64,000 nt of DNA from Polymorphobacter multimanifer (GCF_014205635.1 NZ_JACIIV010000010.1:62001-126000); one strand, 5' to 3'; positions 28,345-36,589 are shown, numbered from the stretch's first letter. Made by a program: numbers and translations. Notes: a model not told the origin generated them from the sequence alone.

Positions 28345-28893
28345 TCAGCGTGCAACAACCTCCACGCGACGATTTCTCGGATCGCTCGCTGTCCGCCCCT
28401 CAAGCGGTTGTTGATACCCCAACCCACGTGCTGTCAGTCGCGCGGAGTCAACACCTTTGCCAGCAAGGTAATCGACAACAGCCTGCGCCCGCGCCCGGCT
28501 CAACGCAGCGTTCAACTCTCGCCCACCGCTGCTGTCAGTGTGCCCCTCAACGGCAAATGGCCGAAACGCTCCAATTTTCAGAAGTCCTGCTGCAAAACGA
28601 TCCAGTGTTGCTTTGGCTTGGCCGGTCAAGGCTGCAGAGCCAAGTTCGAAACTCATTCGAATGTCTTGACGAACAACCTTGCCTTTCACCCATTGGCGCG
28701 TGCAGGGCACGTCGGGCCTGGTGCCGTCTGGATTGCTCTGCGCCACTTCAACCGGGGGGCAATCGGACAACGCTTCCGCGAGCTTGTCGATGTCCGCGAT
28801 CTCAGATGGCCGCCCTGCCTCTTGCGCCGCGACCCCGGACGCGCTCGCCGCCATCATTGAAGCCAGCACTGCGAATCTTCTAGCTGTTTTCAT
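28345..28893 (-). CDS. OmpA-domain periplasmic protein (copy 1)
   Basis: The 182-residue product has a Sec signal (MKTARRFAVLASMMAASASG, cleavage near VAAQ) and a C-terminal OmpA-like peptidoglycan-binding domain. The domain core is visible as FAVEGHTDSSGGRELN and LSRARAQAVVDYLAGKGV, with the RNRR ending. There is no beta-barrel. It is a close paralogue of the gene immediately upstream, 29 bases away, so the pair is probably a tandem duplication. The position just before tpsB suggests it may anchor or support the secretion machinery at the cell wall; this is inference. Confidence 0.85.
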   Translation of the reverse strand: MKTARRFAVLASMMAASASGVAAQEAGRPSEIADIDKLAEALSDCPPVEVAQSNPDGTRPDVPCTRQWVKGKVVRQDIRMSFELGSAALTGQAKATLDRFAAGLLKIGAFRPFAVEGHTDSSGGRELNAALSRARAQAVVDYLAGKGVDSARLTARGLGYQQPLEGRTASDPRNRRVEVVAR

Positions 28894-28922
28894 CAGATGT
28901 GTCCCCACACGTCCGATCCGCC

Positions 28923-29486
28923 TCAGCGTGCCACGACTTCGACACGGCGATTGGCAGGATCGCCGGCGGAACGGCCCGACAAAGGCTTGTCATAGCCAAA
29001 ACCTTGCGCAACCAACCGTGCCCGGTCAATGCCCTTGGCGGCAAGGTAATTCACGACGGCCTCTGCACGGGCCTGGCTGAGCGCCATGTTGGTCGCACGG
29101 TCACCACTGCTGTCCGTGTGACCCTCGATCACAAAGGGGCGATAGCGGCCAATCCGCACGAGCTCGGCCGCAAACCGATCCAGCGTTGACCGGGCACGAT
29201 CGGTGAGATCGGCAGAGCCAAGCAGAAAGCTCATCTGGATGTCCTTGCGGATCACCTGCACGGTGCGCGCCGCAGCCTGCGCAGGACGGCCGAGGACCAT
29301 TTGCCGGGTCTCGGGAAGATCTGCACAGCTGCCATCGGGCAATCGCGCCTCGCACGCTGTAGCCGGCGCTTGCGGCTCCGCCAGCATACGCGCGAGTTCT
29401 TCCACATTCTGTGCCTGTACCGGTGCAGTCAACGCCGCGACCCCGCCGACGAGGATGATTTTCGACACCGTAAGAATACGAATCAC
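28923..29486 (-). CDS. OmpA-domain periplasmic protein (copy 2)
   Basis: The 187-residue paralogue has a signal peptide (VIRILTVSKIILVGGVAAL, cleavage near PVQAQ) and an OmpA C-terminal domain (FVIEGHTDSSGDRATN, then SQARAEAVVNYLAAKGI). I chose the GTG at 29484-29486 because AGGAG lies 8 bases upstream; a TTG at 29516 has no such site. It is the first gene of the long minus-strand string that runs through TPS, CHAT and T6SS. OmpA-type domains bind diaminopimelate in peptidoglycan, and T6SS clusters often use one in TagL or TssL, which are not present in this window. Confidence 0.83.
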   Translation of the reverse strand: MIRILTVSKIILVGGVAALTAPVQAQNVEELARMLAEPQAPATACEARLPDGSCADLPETRQMVLGRPAQAAARTVQVIRKDIQMSFLLGSADLTDRARSTLDRFAAELVRIGRYRPFVIEGHTDSSGDRATNMALSQARAEAVVNYLAAKGIDRARLVAQGFGYDKPLSGRSAGDPANRRVEVVAR

Positions 29487-29821
29487 TGCCCCAACTCCTG
29501 CCGATAAGGTCTCCAACTAGGCTGAATCTACAAGTTGTCAATGAATTCACCAGTCCTAAACGCCTAAAGGACCGTTTCCCTTTCCGTAATGTTGCTTTGC
29601 ACAAAAGCGACCAGACCGATGATGGAGTCGCCTTGTCGGACGTTGTGGCTTATGGTCGTGCAACTGGCCCAAAGTGATATCAGGGCCGCCGCGGAAGGAA
29701 GTCGGCCTGTGCTTCGTTGACACGTCTGAGCGATGCTGTAGCCTTTCCACCAAGCGAACAGTTGGGGTGCGGGGAGCATGATTTTTCAGCACGATGCTTC
29801 GCGTGGTCATTGCGCGAAGCG
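29487..29821. promoter_or_regulatory. Divergent control region between the TPS/T6SS string and the lipase pair
   Basis: This 335-bp gap holds no gene. Rightward, TTGACA at 29717-29722 is followed after 16 bases by TAGCCT (29739-29744), a plausible sigma-70-like promoter for the lipoprotein/lipase pair. Leftward, a TTGACA box lies on the minus strand at 29541-29536, but I see no convincing -10. A direct repeat CCTAAA occurs at 29555-29560 and 29563-29568 and could be a regulator site. All of these are visual matches only. Confidence 0.35.
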
Positions 29822-30340
29822 ATGTTGAAAACTTGGCTGGCGATAAGTCCGGTGTCATGCATGGCTTTCGCTGCGCTGACACTGACGACGGCGTGCGGCG
29901 CGGGGGAGGCGGCAGTGGATCAGGCAGTTCTGTTTTCGGCACTCGACGGCAAGCTTGTTCGCGAAGGAAAGCCTGTCGCGGGCGCGACGATCATCCGGGA
30001 GTGGGATTTTGCCGAGGATCGAGTGCACGGCATCGACCGGGCAACAACCGACATGCAGGGCCGATTTCAGTTTCCCCCAGTACTGCACAGCTATCAGAAG
30101 GCTCGCTTCCTGCCGCAACAAGCTGTTGTCACGCAGTTGATCAAGGTGCAGCTCGGGGATGCCGAGTGGCGTGTGTGGGCGGCCTCCAAGCACGATCTCA
30201 AAGCGGGGACGGAAGCGGTTGCCGGTCCCGCTGACGGAACGGACCCCGGTGTGCCGCTCGACATTGTGGTCGATCTTGATTCGCCCATGGCGCTGCGCGG
30301 CCAGGTTGCCGGACATACGATCTTTGGAACGGCGCCATGA
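29822..30340 (+). CDS. DUF6795-like lipoprotein, candidate immunity protein
   Basis: The 172-residue product has a hydrophobic N-terminus ending in a lipobox-like LTTAC (residues about 20-24), so it is probably a periplasmic lipoprotein. The body starts VLFSALDGKLVREGKPVAGA and continues with a TDMQGRFQFP turn, the pattern of DUF6795 / carboxypeptidase-regulatory-like beta sandwiches. Its TGA overlaps the ATG of the lipase gene (ATGA). Small periplasmic proteins coupled to lipase genes beside T6SS loci are commonly immunity proteins, hence the call. No direct evidence of binding exists in the sequence. The start is uncertain because no strong ribosome site precedes it. Confidence 0.6.
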   Translation: MLKTWLAISPVSCMAFAALTLTTACGAGEAAVDQAVLFSALDGKLVREGKPVAGATIIREWDFAEDRVHGIDRATTDMQGRFQFPPVLHSYQKARFLPQQAVVTQLIKVQLGDAEWRVWAASKHDLKAGTEAVAGPADGTDPGVPLDIVVDLDSPMALRGQVAGHTIFGTAP

Positions 30341-31581
30341 GCCTTCTGACGCCGGACTTTGCTGCAGCTCTCGCCGACGGCGTTTATGGTGTGAACGCCA
30401 ATCCTCTTCTCAACGTGCAGGAGCGCAGCCTGCTACTGCGGTGCGAGCCCCTTTTCTCGATTGGGCGGCCGGATGGTGAGAGCAGTCACCCCTTCGCACG
30501 CAGCACATCCGGCGTGGCTCCTGGCGGCTTCAGCTTATTGAACAATGTCCCAGGTGGCCGCCGGGTAACGGGACTGTTCGCGCCGGTGGAAAGCGATTTT
30601 GGCTATGTCGCTACGGGCAACGGCGACTGGCGAGGCCATATGGTGGTTGTGACCCGGGGCACCATGGGACCGAAAGGTGTTTCCGCCGATTGGCTAAGCA
30701 ACTTCAACGTCGGTCTTCAACCGGGGCCCGGCGGCTTTCCGGTGCATGCAGGCTTCAACCGCATCTGGAGCGGTTTCAACGGTTTCGTGAACCGCGCCAT
30801 CGAGCATTATCGGCCGGAGCATATTCACTGCGTCGGCCACAGCCTTGGCGGTGCATTGGCAAATCTCAATGCGCTCATGCTCGCCCGTGCGGGTGAACGC
30901 GTGTCCCTGTACACCTTCGGTGCGCCCCGCGTCGGCACGGCAGCATTCGTAGCGGATCTGTCACGTCGGCTTTCGGACCGAGTGAAGCGTGTCTATCATC
31001 CGGCTGATCCAGTCCCCATGATCCCGCTTTTGCCGTTCCTGCACGCACCCATGACCGGCGGAATTCGACTGGCCGGTCCGGCCGGCGCGCTGGTCGATGC
31101 CAGCGCACATGACATGAACGCGAGTTACGCCAGGCTCGTGGCGAACCAGAGCTGGCTCAGCCTCGAGCGCGCCAACACCATGCTGGGGGACTTTCAGATC
31201 GACAGTTGGCTACAACAGTCAGCCCAGCGTCGAGGCGGCTTCGTCATGCGATCTGCAGCACTGCTGGAGCGCATTGCCAAGGGCTTGGCCAGGCTCGTGG
31301 CAAAGGCCAGCGTGTATGTGATTGGCTCCGGCTTGAGCGCAGCGGCGACCGCCACCCTGACCACCCTGGATTTTGTATCCTGGTTGCTGGCGCGCGCCTC
31401 GGCAATGCAGGCAGCCATCCGCGAAGAAATAATGGGTCTGGTCAATGCCATCTTCGGTTTCATGGGGCGGGTAGCCAACAGCATGGTTTCATTGACACAG
31501 TCCGCGCTGCGTTGGGTGCTTGATCTGCTGTTCGACTTTCTGTCGAACATGGCTCGCTTGGCCATCGACCGTCTTCGCTGA
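30337..31581 (+). CDS. Class-3 lipase, candidate T6SS phospholipase effector (Tle2-like)
   Basis: The 414-residue product has no signal peptide. A Lipase_3 fold spans about residues 85-270: the nucleophile elbow is GHSLGG (Ser near residue 168), the acid probably Asp in HPADPVP (near 223) and the His in DASAHDM (near 257). The region after residue 300 is rich in hydrophobic and amphipathic helices that could insert into membranes. The upstream overlapping lipoprotein gene and the nearby T6SS suggest a phospholipase effector like Vibrio TseL, which also has a class-3 lipase domain. There is no MIX, PAAR or VgrG fusion, so delivery would need Hcp or a separate VgrG. A housekeeping lipase is the alternative. 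Confidence 0.7.
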   Translation: MSLLTPDFAAALADGVYGVNANPLLNVQERSLLLRCEPLFSIGRPDGESSHPFARSTSGVAPGGFSLLNNVPGGRRVTGLFAPVESDFGYVATGNGDWRGHMVVVTRGTMGPKGVSADWLSNFNVGLQPGPGGFPVHAGFNRIWSGFNGFVNRAIEHYRPEHIHCVGHSLGGALANLNALMLARAGERVSLYTFGAPRVGTAAFVADLSRRLSDRVKRVYHPADPVPMIPLLPFLHAPMTGGIRLAGPAGALVDASAHDMNASYARLVANQSWLSLERANTMLGDFQIDSWLQQSAQRRGGFVMRSAALLERIAKGLARLVAKASVYVIGSGLSAAATATLTTLDFVSWLLARASAMQAAIREEIMGLVNAIFGFMGRVANSMVSLTQSALRWVLDLLFDFLSNMARLAIDRLR

Positions 31582-31954
31582 GGTTGGAATGCAATCGGCT
31601 GGTCCTTGCAACCGGTGCGCCCTGGTGAAGTTTTGTCCTGCCGCAAGTTTGCCGCCACATTGCTGACCGCCGGCAGTTCTGTCTGTTGTCGAGCGAAGCG
31701 GCGCGAAGGGGGATGACGCGTTCTCCGGCATCGTCTTCCGTCAAGACGACGGCAATGTTTGTGCATCCGCTTGTTTGAGCATTGATCCGATCAAGCTAGC
31801 GCAGGCCGCGAGACCAAGAGCCGGGCTCACCCACTCGCGGCACCTCGGTTCTGAGCGGTCCTGCGAAGGCGCTCGGCCCGCTTGCCTACGTCGCCGCTTT
31901 AGCGGTCCGTCAGCGTCACACTGGCACCGGCCGGTATGACGCTGACGGACAGGC
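31582..31954. other. Gene-free interval after the lipase
   Basis: About 370 bases separate two convergent genes. I see no credible coding frame. The only clear structure is the inverted repeat at 31905-31950 described separately. Confidence 0.5.
31905..31950 (-). terminator. Perfect 14-bp inverted repeat downstream of the PEP-CTERM gene
   Basis: Arms 31905-31918 and 31937-31950 are perfect reverse complements (GTCCGTCAGCGTCA and its complement) with an 18-base loop containing CCGGCCGG. It lies 4 bases beyond the stop of the PEP-CTERM gene and may end transcription from either side. There is no T-run, so protein binding is also possible. Confidence 0.55.
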
Positions 31955-32590
31955 TCAAGCTGCGACCGCCGCGCGGCGACGCATTGCGGCGCCGGTCAGG
32001 CCGAAACCGGCGATCAGCATCCCCCAGGTCATCGGCTCTGGAACGATGCCATTGAAGCGGACTTCTGAAAGGCCGGCGTTCCAGCTGGCTTCGGCATAGG
32101 TGCCTTGGCCATAGTTATTGAGGATGTCGAAGCGGACATAGCGCGCATCGCCGGTGAAGGCCGCAGCCTGCCCGGCCAGCGGCTCGCCGGTGCCGAGCGT
32201 GAGCGTGCCACTGTAGGCTTCGCTGAACGCAACGCCGTCAGTCGACGTGAATAGCTGGAAGTCCTTCACGCCGCGCAGAATCGTCGACTGGAACTGCGCT
32301 GGGTTGACGAAATTATAGTTCCAGAATGTCGCGCCCTTCAGCGTATAGGTCGCCCCCAGATCGAACACCAGCGTCGCCTGGTTTACACCAAGGTCGGTCA
32401 TCCACATGTCGGTGTATTCGGGGCTGTGCAGGCCCCCGACAAGGCCGCTGCCGTTGATCAGGTTCACGTCCCGATACTCCCCGAAGAACGGAAAGGTGTT
32501 GGAGGCGACGACGCTAACCGGGGTGATCGTTGCCGCCGAAAGCGGCGCGGCAACAATAATAGCCGCAGCAAAAAAATACACGTTACGCAT
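31955..32590 (-). CDS. PEP-CTERM sorting-domain secreted protein
   Basis: The 211-residue exported protein has a Sec signal (FFAAAIIVAAPLSAATI) and a C-terminal sorting tail: PEPMTWGMLIAGFGL followed by a basic RRR. Such tails are processed by exosortase, typically linked to exopolysaccharide export. The mature part resembles a discoidin/F5-8C-like beta sandwich (for example RGVKDFQLFTSTDGVAFSEA and ARYVRFDIL). The ATG at 32588-32590 has AAGGATC upstream. The AT-rich promoter zone holds a perfect palindrome GACATATGTC at 32634-32643 and 7-bp inverted arms at 32602-32608 and 32660-32666. The gene stands alone. Confidence 0.87.
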   Translation of the reverse strand: MRNVYFFAAAIIVAAPLSAATITPVSVVASNTFPFFGEYRDVNLINGSGLVGGLHSPEYTDMWMTDLGVNQATLVFDLGATYTLKGATFWNYNFVNPAQFQSTILRGVKDFQLFTSTDGVAFSEAYSGTLTLGTGEPLAGQAAAFTGDARYVRFDILNNYGQGTYAEASWNAGLSEVRFNGIVPEPMTWGMLIAGFGLTGAAMRRRAAVAA

Positions 32591-32695
32591 ATCACTAGAT
32601 CCTTCACATGGTTACTATGACGTTGATAGAATAGACATATGTCAGCTTTATAGAAATTTTGTGAAGAGTCTGGGTCGGCCTATTCGGGTCGCTCG

Positions 32696-33482
32696 TTGTC
32701 GAGCGCAGCTTGGGTCTCCTTCCTTGCCTCAAGGCGCGACACGTTCGACGACAGGGTACAGGGGCCTTGGCTCGACCCTCTGCTGGCGGCATTGCTGCTT
32801 GAATCCATGTTCGGCTATGCCACTGCGGGGCTGCGACTGTTGCGTCGCCATCGTGCATGGCTGCTGTCGCGGCGTTTGGATCTTGCGGCAGCAGACAGGG
32901 TAGGCTCGGTCCTCCTGGCCTTCATCGGTATCGTGGTTGCCCGAAACAGGCTATCTGTCCGCCGATGCGCTGGTGCGACCATTGTCGCACTTCGACATGA
33001 TCGGCATTTATGTGTTGCTGGCGATCATTGGCAACTATCTCGCGATTGAGAGCTGAAGACACACCGGGGCGCGAACGCAGCCGATTTCCGAACGCGCGGA
33101 GCGGGTCTTTGCCACCATCGCTGCCGAGTGGATGAAACGCGTCGAACAACAGAATTGGTGGCGGGATGCGGAACTCGATCTGGCGAGCCTCGCCCAACGT
33201 TTTGGGACGAACACAGCCTATCTCTCCCGCGGATTGAACGAAGGGCTGGGAACCGGTTTCAGCGAGGCGATCAACGGGCTGCGGGTGCAGCATGTCGCCG
33301 CCGAATTGCGCAGGGGCTGCAGCTAGGACATCTTGTCGATCGCGATCGATGCGGGGTTCGGATCGAAAGCGACATTCAACCGCGTATTCAAGGAGCGGTT
33401 CGGCATGACGCCGTCAGCATTCCGCCGGGTCTCAAAGAACAAAAAAGATCATGCAAAGGACAAGTTTCAGCGCATCGCCTGA
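32696..33482 (+). pseudogene. Decayed AraC-family regulator with membrane sensor domain
   Basis: Translation in pieces gives a polytopic N-terminal region (LDPLLAALLLESMFGYATAG, then HFDMIGIYVLLAIIGNYLAI) joined to a C-terminal AraC helix-turn-helix (DLASLAQRFGTNTAYLSR and DAGFGSKATFNRVFKERFG). The gene is broken three ways: a frameshift near 32925, an in-frame TGA at 33054-33056 and an in-frame TAG at 33324-33326. The second helix-turn-helix half after the TAG is still conserved, so decay looks recent. The true start is unclear and may lie up to 50 bases upstream. Confidence 0.8.
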
Positions 33483-33525
33483 ACGAGACGCCATCATTGA
33501 CGCGACCACCCTATGACGGAGTTCA

Positions 33526-33654
33526 ATGATGTTCGATCTGAATCGCCGCCTCTTGCTGGCCGGCGCGCCGGGCTTTGCCCTGACGACGCTTTTGCCGGTG
33601 TCGGCGCGCGCATCGGGACCTTCCCGACGACCGCTGAGCCTGACGCGGGACTGA
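33526..33654 (+). pseudogene. Truncated remnant of an exported protein gene
   Basis: A well-formed start (CGGAG, then ATGATG) encodes a 42-residue peptide with a signal-like segment (MMFDLNRRLLLAGAPGFALT) and then stops. Nothing recognisable follows, so it looks like the 5' stub of a secreted enzyme that lost its body next to the decayed regulator. It could be a genuine short peptide, but nothing supports that. Confidence 0.45.
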
Positions 33655-34071
33655 TCCCGGACTTGATCGTGTTCAGTACCGCCGCGTCATTATTCAGCGG
33701 AACAGACATTCAAATGGAAGCAGCCCTTCACGCGCTTACGAAAATATAGTTCGTCCACTTGAGGTCGACAGCTGCAGATGCCGCACTGGAGACATTCAGG
33801 CGCGTTATCGCCTTTGGGCAGCAGGCCTTCCGCACCGTGCGGAACGCCGCAAGTGCTCCGCCGAGGCAAATGAAGACCGCACCGGCTGCCAGCCATAGCC
33901 TTGCCGACCATAGTCTGGCCCAAGATGGCAATGTGCTGATACCATTGTCCGGCAGGTCCGCAGCTTCACGGCCAGAGGATCAGGTTCGCTGGTCGGGCCA
34001 AGACTGCAAACCCCCAAAAACGACAGAGGAAATGTGGCCCGGCTTGAATGAGACATAGCCATTGAAGAAGA
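33655..34071. other. Gene-poor interval before tRNA-Ser
   Basis: About 415 bases without a convincing gene. A minus-strand frame at 33728-33931 has one hydrophobic stretch but only a TTG start and no ribosome site. The interval is probably leftover DNA from a deletion. Confidence 0.4.
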
Positions 34072-34162
34072 TGGCGGATCGGGAGGGATTCGAACCCTCG
34101 AGGAGCTTTAGACCCCTACACACTTTCCAGGCGTGCGCCTTCGACCACTCGGCCACCGATCC
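34072..34162 (-). tRNA. tRNA-Ser (anticodon GGA)
   Basis: Read on the minus strand, a 7-bp acceptor stem (GGATCGG with CCGATCC) encloses a D arm (GGCCGAGTGGTCGAAGGC), an anticodon loop CTGGAAA with anticodon GGA, a long variable arm typical of serine tRNAs, and the T arm GGTTCGAATCC. The discriminator is G and CCA is encoded at 34072-34074. The 3' end faces the gene-poor and T6SS side of the window. Confidence 0.96.
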
Positions 34163-34253
34163 GTTCGCCCGTGCCCGAAAGCCCTGCGAGTGACGCGCGA
34201 TAGACATTGCCGGCGCGGAGCGCAAGCTTAAGGCCGACGAAACGCGAGCCAAA

Positions 34254-34281
34254 GGGCGGCGCCGGTCTCCCGGCGCCGCCC
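34254..34281 (-). terminator. Flagellin terminator hairpin
   Basis: Perfect 12-bp GC-rich stem (arms 34254-34265 and 34270-34281) with a TCTC loop, starting about 20 bases past the flagellin stop. On the minus strand it is followed by TTTGG, a weak T-tract. It also separates flagellin from the co-directional tRNA-Ser. Confidence 0.75.
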
Positions 34282-34303
34282 TCGGACCGCTTGCGGTGGG
34301 CGA

Positions 34304-36472
34304 TTATCGCAACAGCTGCAGCACCTGCTGGCCAGCCTGGTTGGCCTGTGCCAGCATCGCCTGCGCCGCCTGCCCCAGCACCTGCGAGCGCGACAGCTCG
34401 GTCGTTTCGCTGGCGAAATCGGCATCGGTGATGCGCGACCGCGAGGCGACCAGATTGTTCGCGTTCGATTCGATGTTGAGCAGGGTCGCCTCGAGCCGGT
34501 TCTGGGCCGCACCAAGATTGGCGCGGTCGAGGTTGACCGACTTCAACGCCTCGTCGATTGCGTCGAGCGCCAGGCTGGCACCGGCCTGGGTGCTGATGTC
34601 GAGATCCTGCACCTTCAGTCCGCCCTTGTCGGTACCATAGGTGTTCTCCTCGAAGCCCAGGTTCGTGAAGTTCGACGCAGTGCCGAAGCCGAGGCTGCCG
34701 GCATCAACCTCGATTGCCCGCGATGATTCCAGGCGCACGGTCGAATAGGCGGTGTTCGCCGCCGCGGCCGTGGCCGCAACGGTGTAGCTGGTGCTCGTGC
34801 CCTTGATCGTCATGCCGCCGAGCCCCAGTTCGGCGCTGGTCGCGGTCCCGGTGTTGGCGAGGCTGATGTTGCGGCCATCGGCTGCGGTCAGGTCGAGGCC
34901 ACCCAGGCCATTGTCCTTCGCGGTCACGCCGGTAAGACCAGCAAAGTCGTTGATGGCTTCGGCCACCTTGTCGCGACGATCTTGTGCGCTTTCACTGGCG
35001 GCAAGGTCAGTGATGCTGATCGACACGCCGTTGATGTCGATCGTTGCAGCGCCCGCCAGCGTGACAGCCGTTGTGCTTGAGGAGAGGGTCAGCTCGTTCG
35101 CGGTTGCCGTCACCCCGGTTTCCGCCGAACTGGCGTTGATTGCAGCAGCAATGGCGATACCGCTGCCGGCCTTGACCGAGGCTGCGCTCACCGTGGATGA
35201 CACGGTGTCATCGGCCGAAACCGCACCACGGATCGCCACGCCGTTGATGCTGAGATCGCCGTTGTTGAGCGTGCGGGCGTCGGCCGCGCCGGTGGCAACT
35301 GCACGGGCATCGCTCGACACGGTGGAGACACCGCGCTCGAAGCTCCCTGCCGAAAAGCCCGAGCGGCTGATCCGTGCGGCCGAACTGTCCGACGTGCCGA
35401 TGCTGATCGGCTCGCCGTTGAGCGAGACCAGCGACACGGTTCCCGACTGCGCGCCGGTCTTGATGCCGGTCTGCGCCGAGGTCAGCGTACCGAGGCTGAC
35501 GATGACGTTGCGACCATCGGCAGCTTCGAGACGGATACCGCCGTTGTTGTCCGACGTGTCGATGGCGGTCACTCCGGTCTGGCCGGCGATCGCGTTGATC
35601 GCCGCCACCACCAGCTCGCGGCTCTCCGCAGCATTGGCGGTGGTGGTGATCGAGGCAGTGGTGATACCGTTGATTGTCACAGTGCCGGTCGCGACACCCG
35701 CCGTCATCGCAGCGCCCGTCAGCACCGTCTTGCCGACTTCGGCTCGTACGCCGGTCTCGGCGGTCGCGCGGTTGATGGCAGCGGCGCGTGCCACCGCCGA
35801 GCCCGACTTTTCGGCCGAGGACACATTGTCGTCGCGCACCGAGCTCGAGCCGATGGTCACACCGTTGATGACGAGGTCGCCAGCCTGCATCGCCTGGTTG
35901 GCGGTGAGGTTGGTGGACGTGGCCTCGAAGGCGCCGGTGCCGGTCAGCGCCGGCGTGCGGCCGGTGCCGAGCGAACCGGCGCGTGCCGAGCCGATATCGA
36001 GCTTCACAGTCTCGCCGGCACGGCTGCCGGTCTGCAGCAGCAGGCTCTTGGCCGAGCCGTCGAGCAGCTTGATGCCGTTGAAGTTGGTGCGGCTGGCGAC
36101 CGTGTCGATCTCGTCGATCAGCTGCTTCACTTCCACCTGCAGGGCGGCGCGGTCGGTGGCGCTGTAGATGCCGTTGGCGGACTGCACCGAAAGTTCGCGC
36201 ATCCGCTGCAGCGAGTTCGACACCGAGGACATTGCACTTTCCGCCGTCTGCGCCAGGCTGATGCCGTCCTGGGCGTTGCGCGATGCCACTTTGAGGCCTC
36301 GCAGTTCGGCGGTCATGCGCTGCGAAATGGCGAGACCGGCGGCATCGTCCTTCGCCGAGTTGATGCGCAGGCCGGTCGACAGCCTTTCCATCGCCATCAT
36401 CAGGCCCTTGCCAGCAATTCGCTGGCCCGACTGGGCCGTCAGTGCAGAAATATTGGTATTGATCACCGTCAT
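34304..36472 (-). CDS. fliC: Flagellin
   Basis: The 722-residue flagellar filament subunit has conserved D0/D1 ends: N-terminal INTNISALTAQSGQRIAGKG with ERLSTGLRINSAKDDAAGLA, and C-terminal RITDADFASETTELSR ending QVLQLLR. The variable middle is large, with two related flagellin IN-type motifs (AGDLVINGVTI near residue 200 and NGDLSINGVAI near residue 420), each followed by an AAAIN..SAETGV or RATAETGV-like segment. The ATG at 36470-36472 has GGGAGC upstream; longer frames run antisense into the next gene and are rejected. No other flagellar genes are in the window. Confidence 0.95.
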   Translation of the reverse strand: MTVINTNISALTAQSGQRIAGKGLMMAMERLSTGLRINSAKDDAAGLAISQRMTAELRGLKVASRNAQDGISLAQTAESAMSSVSNSLQRMRELSVQSANGIYSATDRAALQVEVKQLIDEIDTVASRTNFNGIKLLDGSAKSLLLQTGSRAGETVKLDIGSARAGSLGTGRTPALTGTGAFEATSTNLTANQAMQAGDLVINGVTIGSSSVRDDNVSSAEKSGSAVARAAAINRATAETGVRAEVGKTVLTGAAMTAGVATGTVTINGITTASITTTANAAESRELVVAAINAIAGQTGVTAIDTSDNNGGIRLEAADGRNVIVSLGTLTSAQTGIKTGAQSGTVSLVSLNGEPISIGTSDSSAARISRSGFSAGSFERGVSTVSSDARAVATGAADARTLNNGDLSINGVAIRGAVSADDTVSSTVSAASVKAGSGIAIAAAINASSAETGVTATANELTLSSSTTAVTLAGAATIDINGVSISITDLAASESAQDRRDKVAEAINDFAGLTGVTAKDNGLGGLDLTAADGRNISLANTGTATSAELGLGGMTIKGTSTSYTVAATAAAANTAYSTVRLESSRAIEVDAGSLGFGTASNFTNLGFEENTYGTDKGGLKVQDLDISTQAGASLALDAIDEALKSVNLDRANLGAAQNRLEATLLNIESNANNLVASRSRITDADFASETTELSRSQVLGQAAQAMLAQANQAGQQVLQLLR

Positions 36473-36534
36473 GATAAATGCTCCCGCTTCGGTTCCCCGG
36501 GCTCCGTGGACAGCCACGAGGCGCCGTGCCCCAA

Positions 36535-36561
36535 GATACGGGCGCGGTGAAGTTTGCTTAA
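36535..36561 (-). promoter_or_regulatory. Possible sigma-28-like flagellin promoter
   Basis: On the minus strand TTAAG is followed after 15 bases by CCGTATC, resembling the flagellar TAAA-N15-GCCGATAA promoter. It sits about 65 bases upstream of the flagellin ATG. The match is by eye and imperfect. Confidence 0.3.
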
Positions 36562-36589
36562 TTCTGGCTGTTGGCCGACAGGATCCGAT

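Noticed and set aside
33728-33931. Small minus-strand membrane protein of about 67 residues
   Set aside because: Only a TTG start, no ribosome site and no recognisable family. The hydrophobic stretch alone is not enough.
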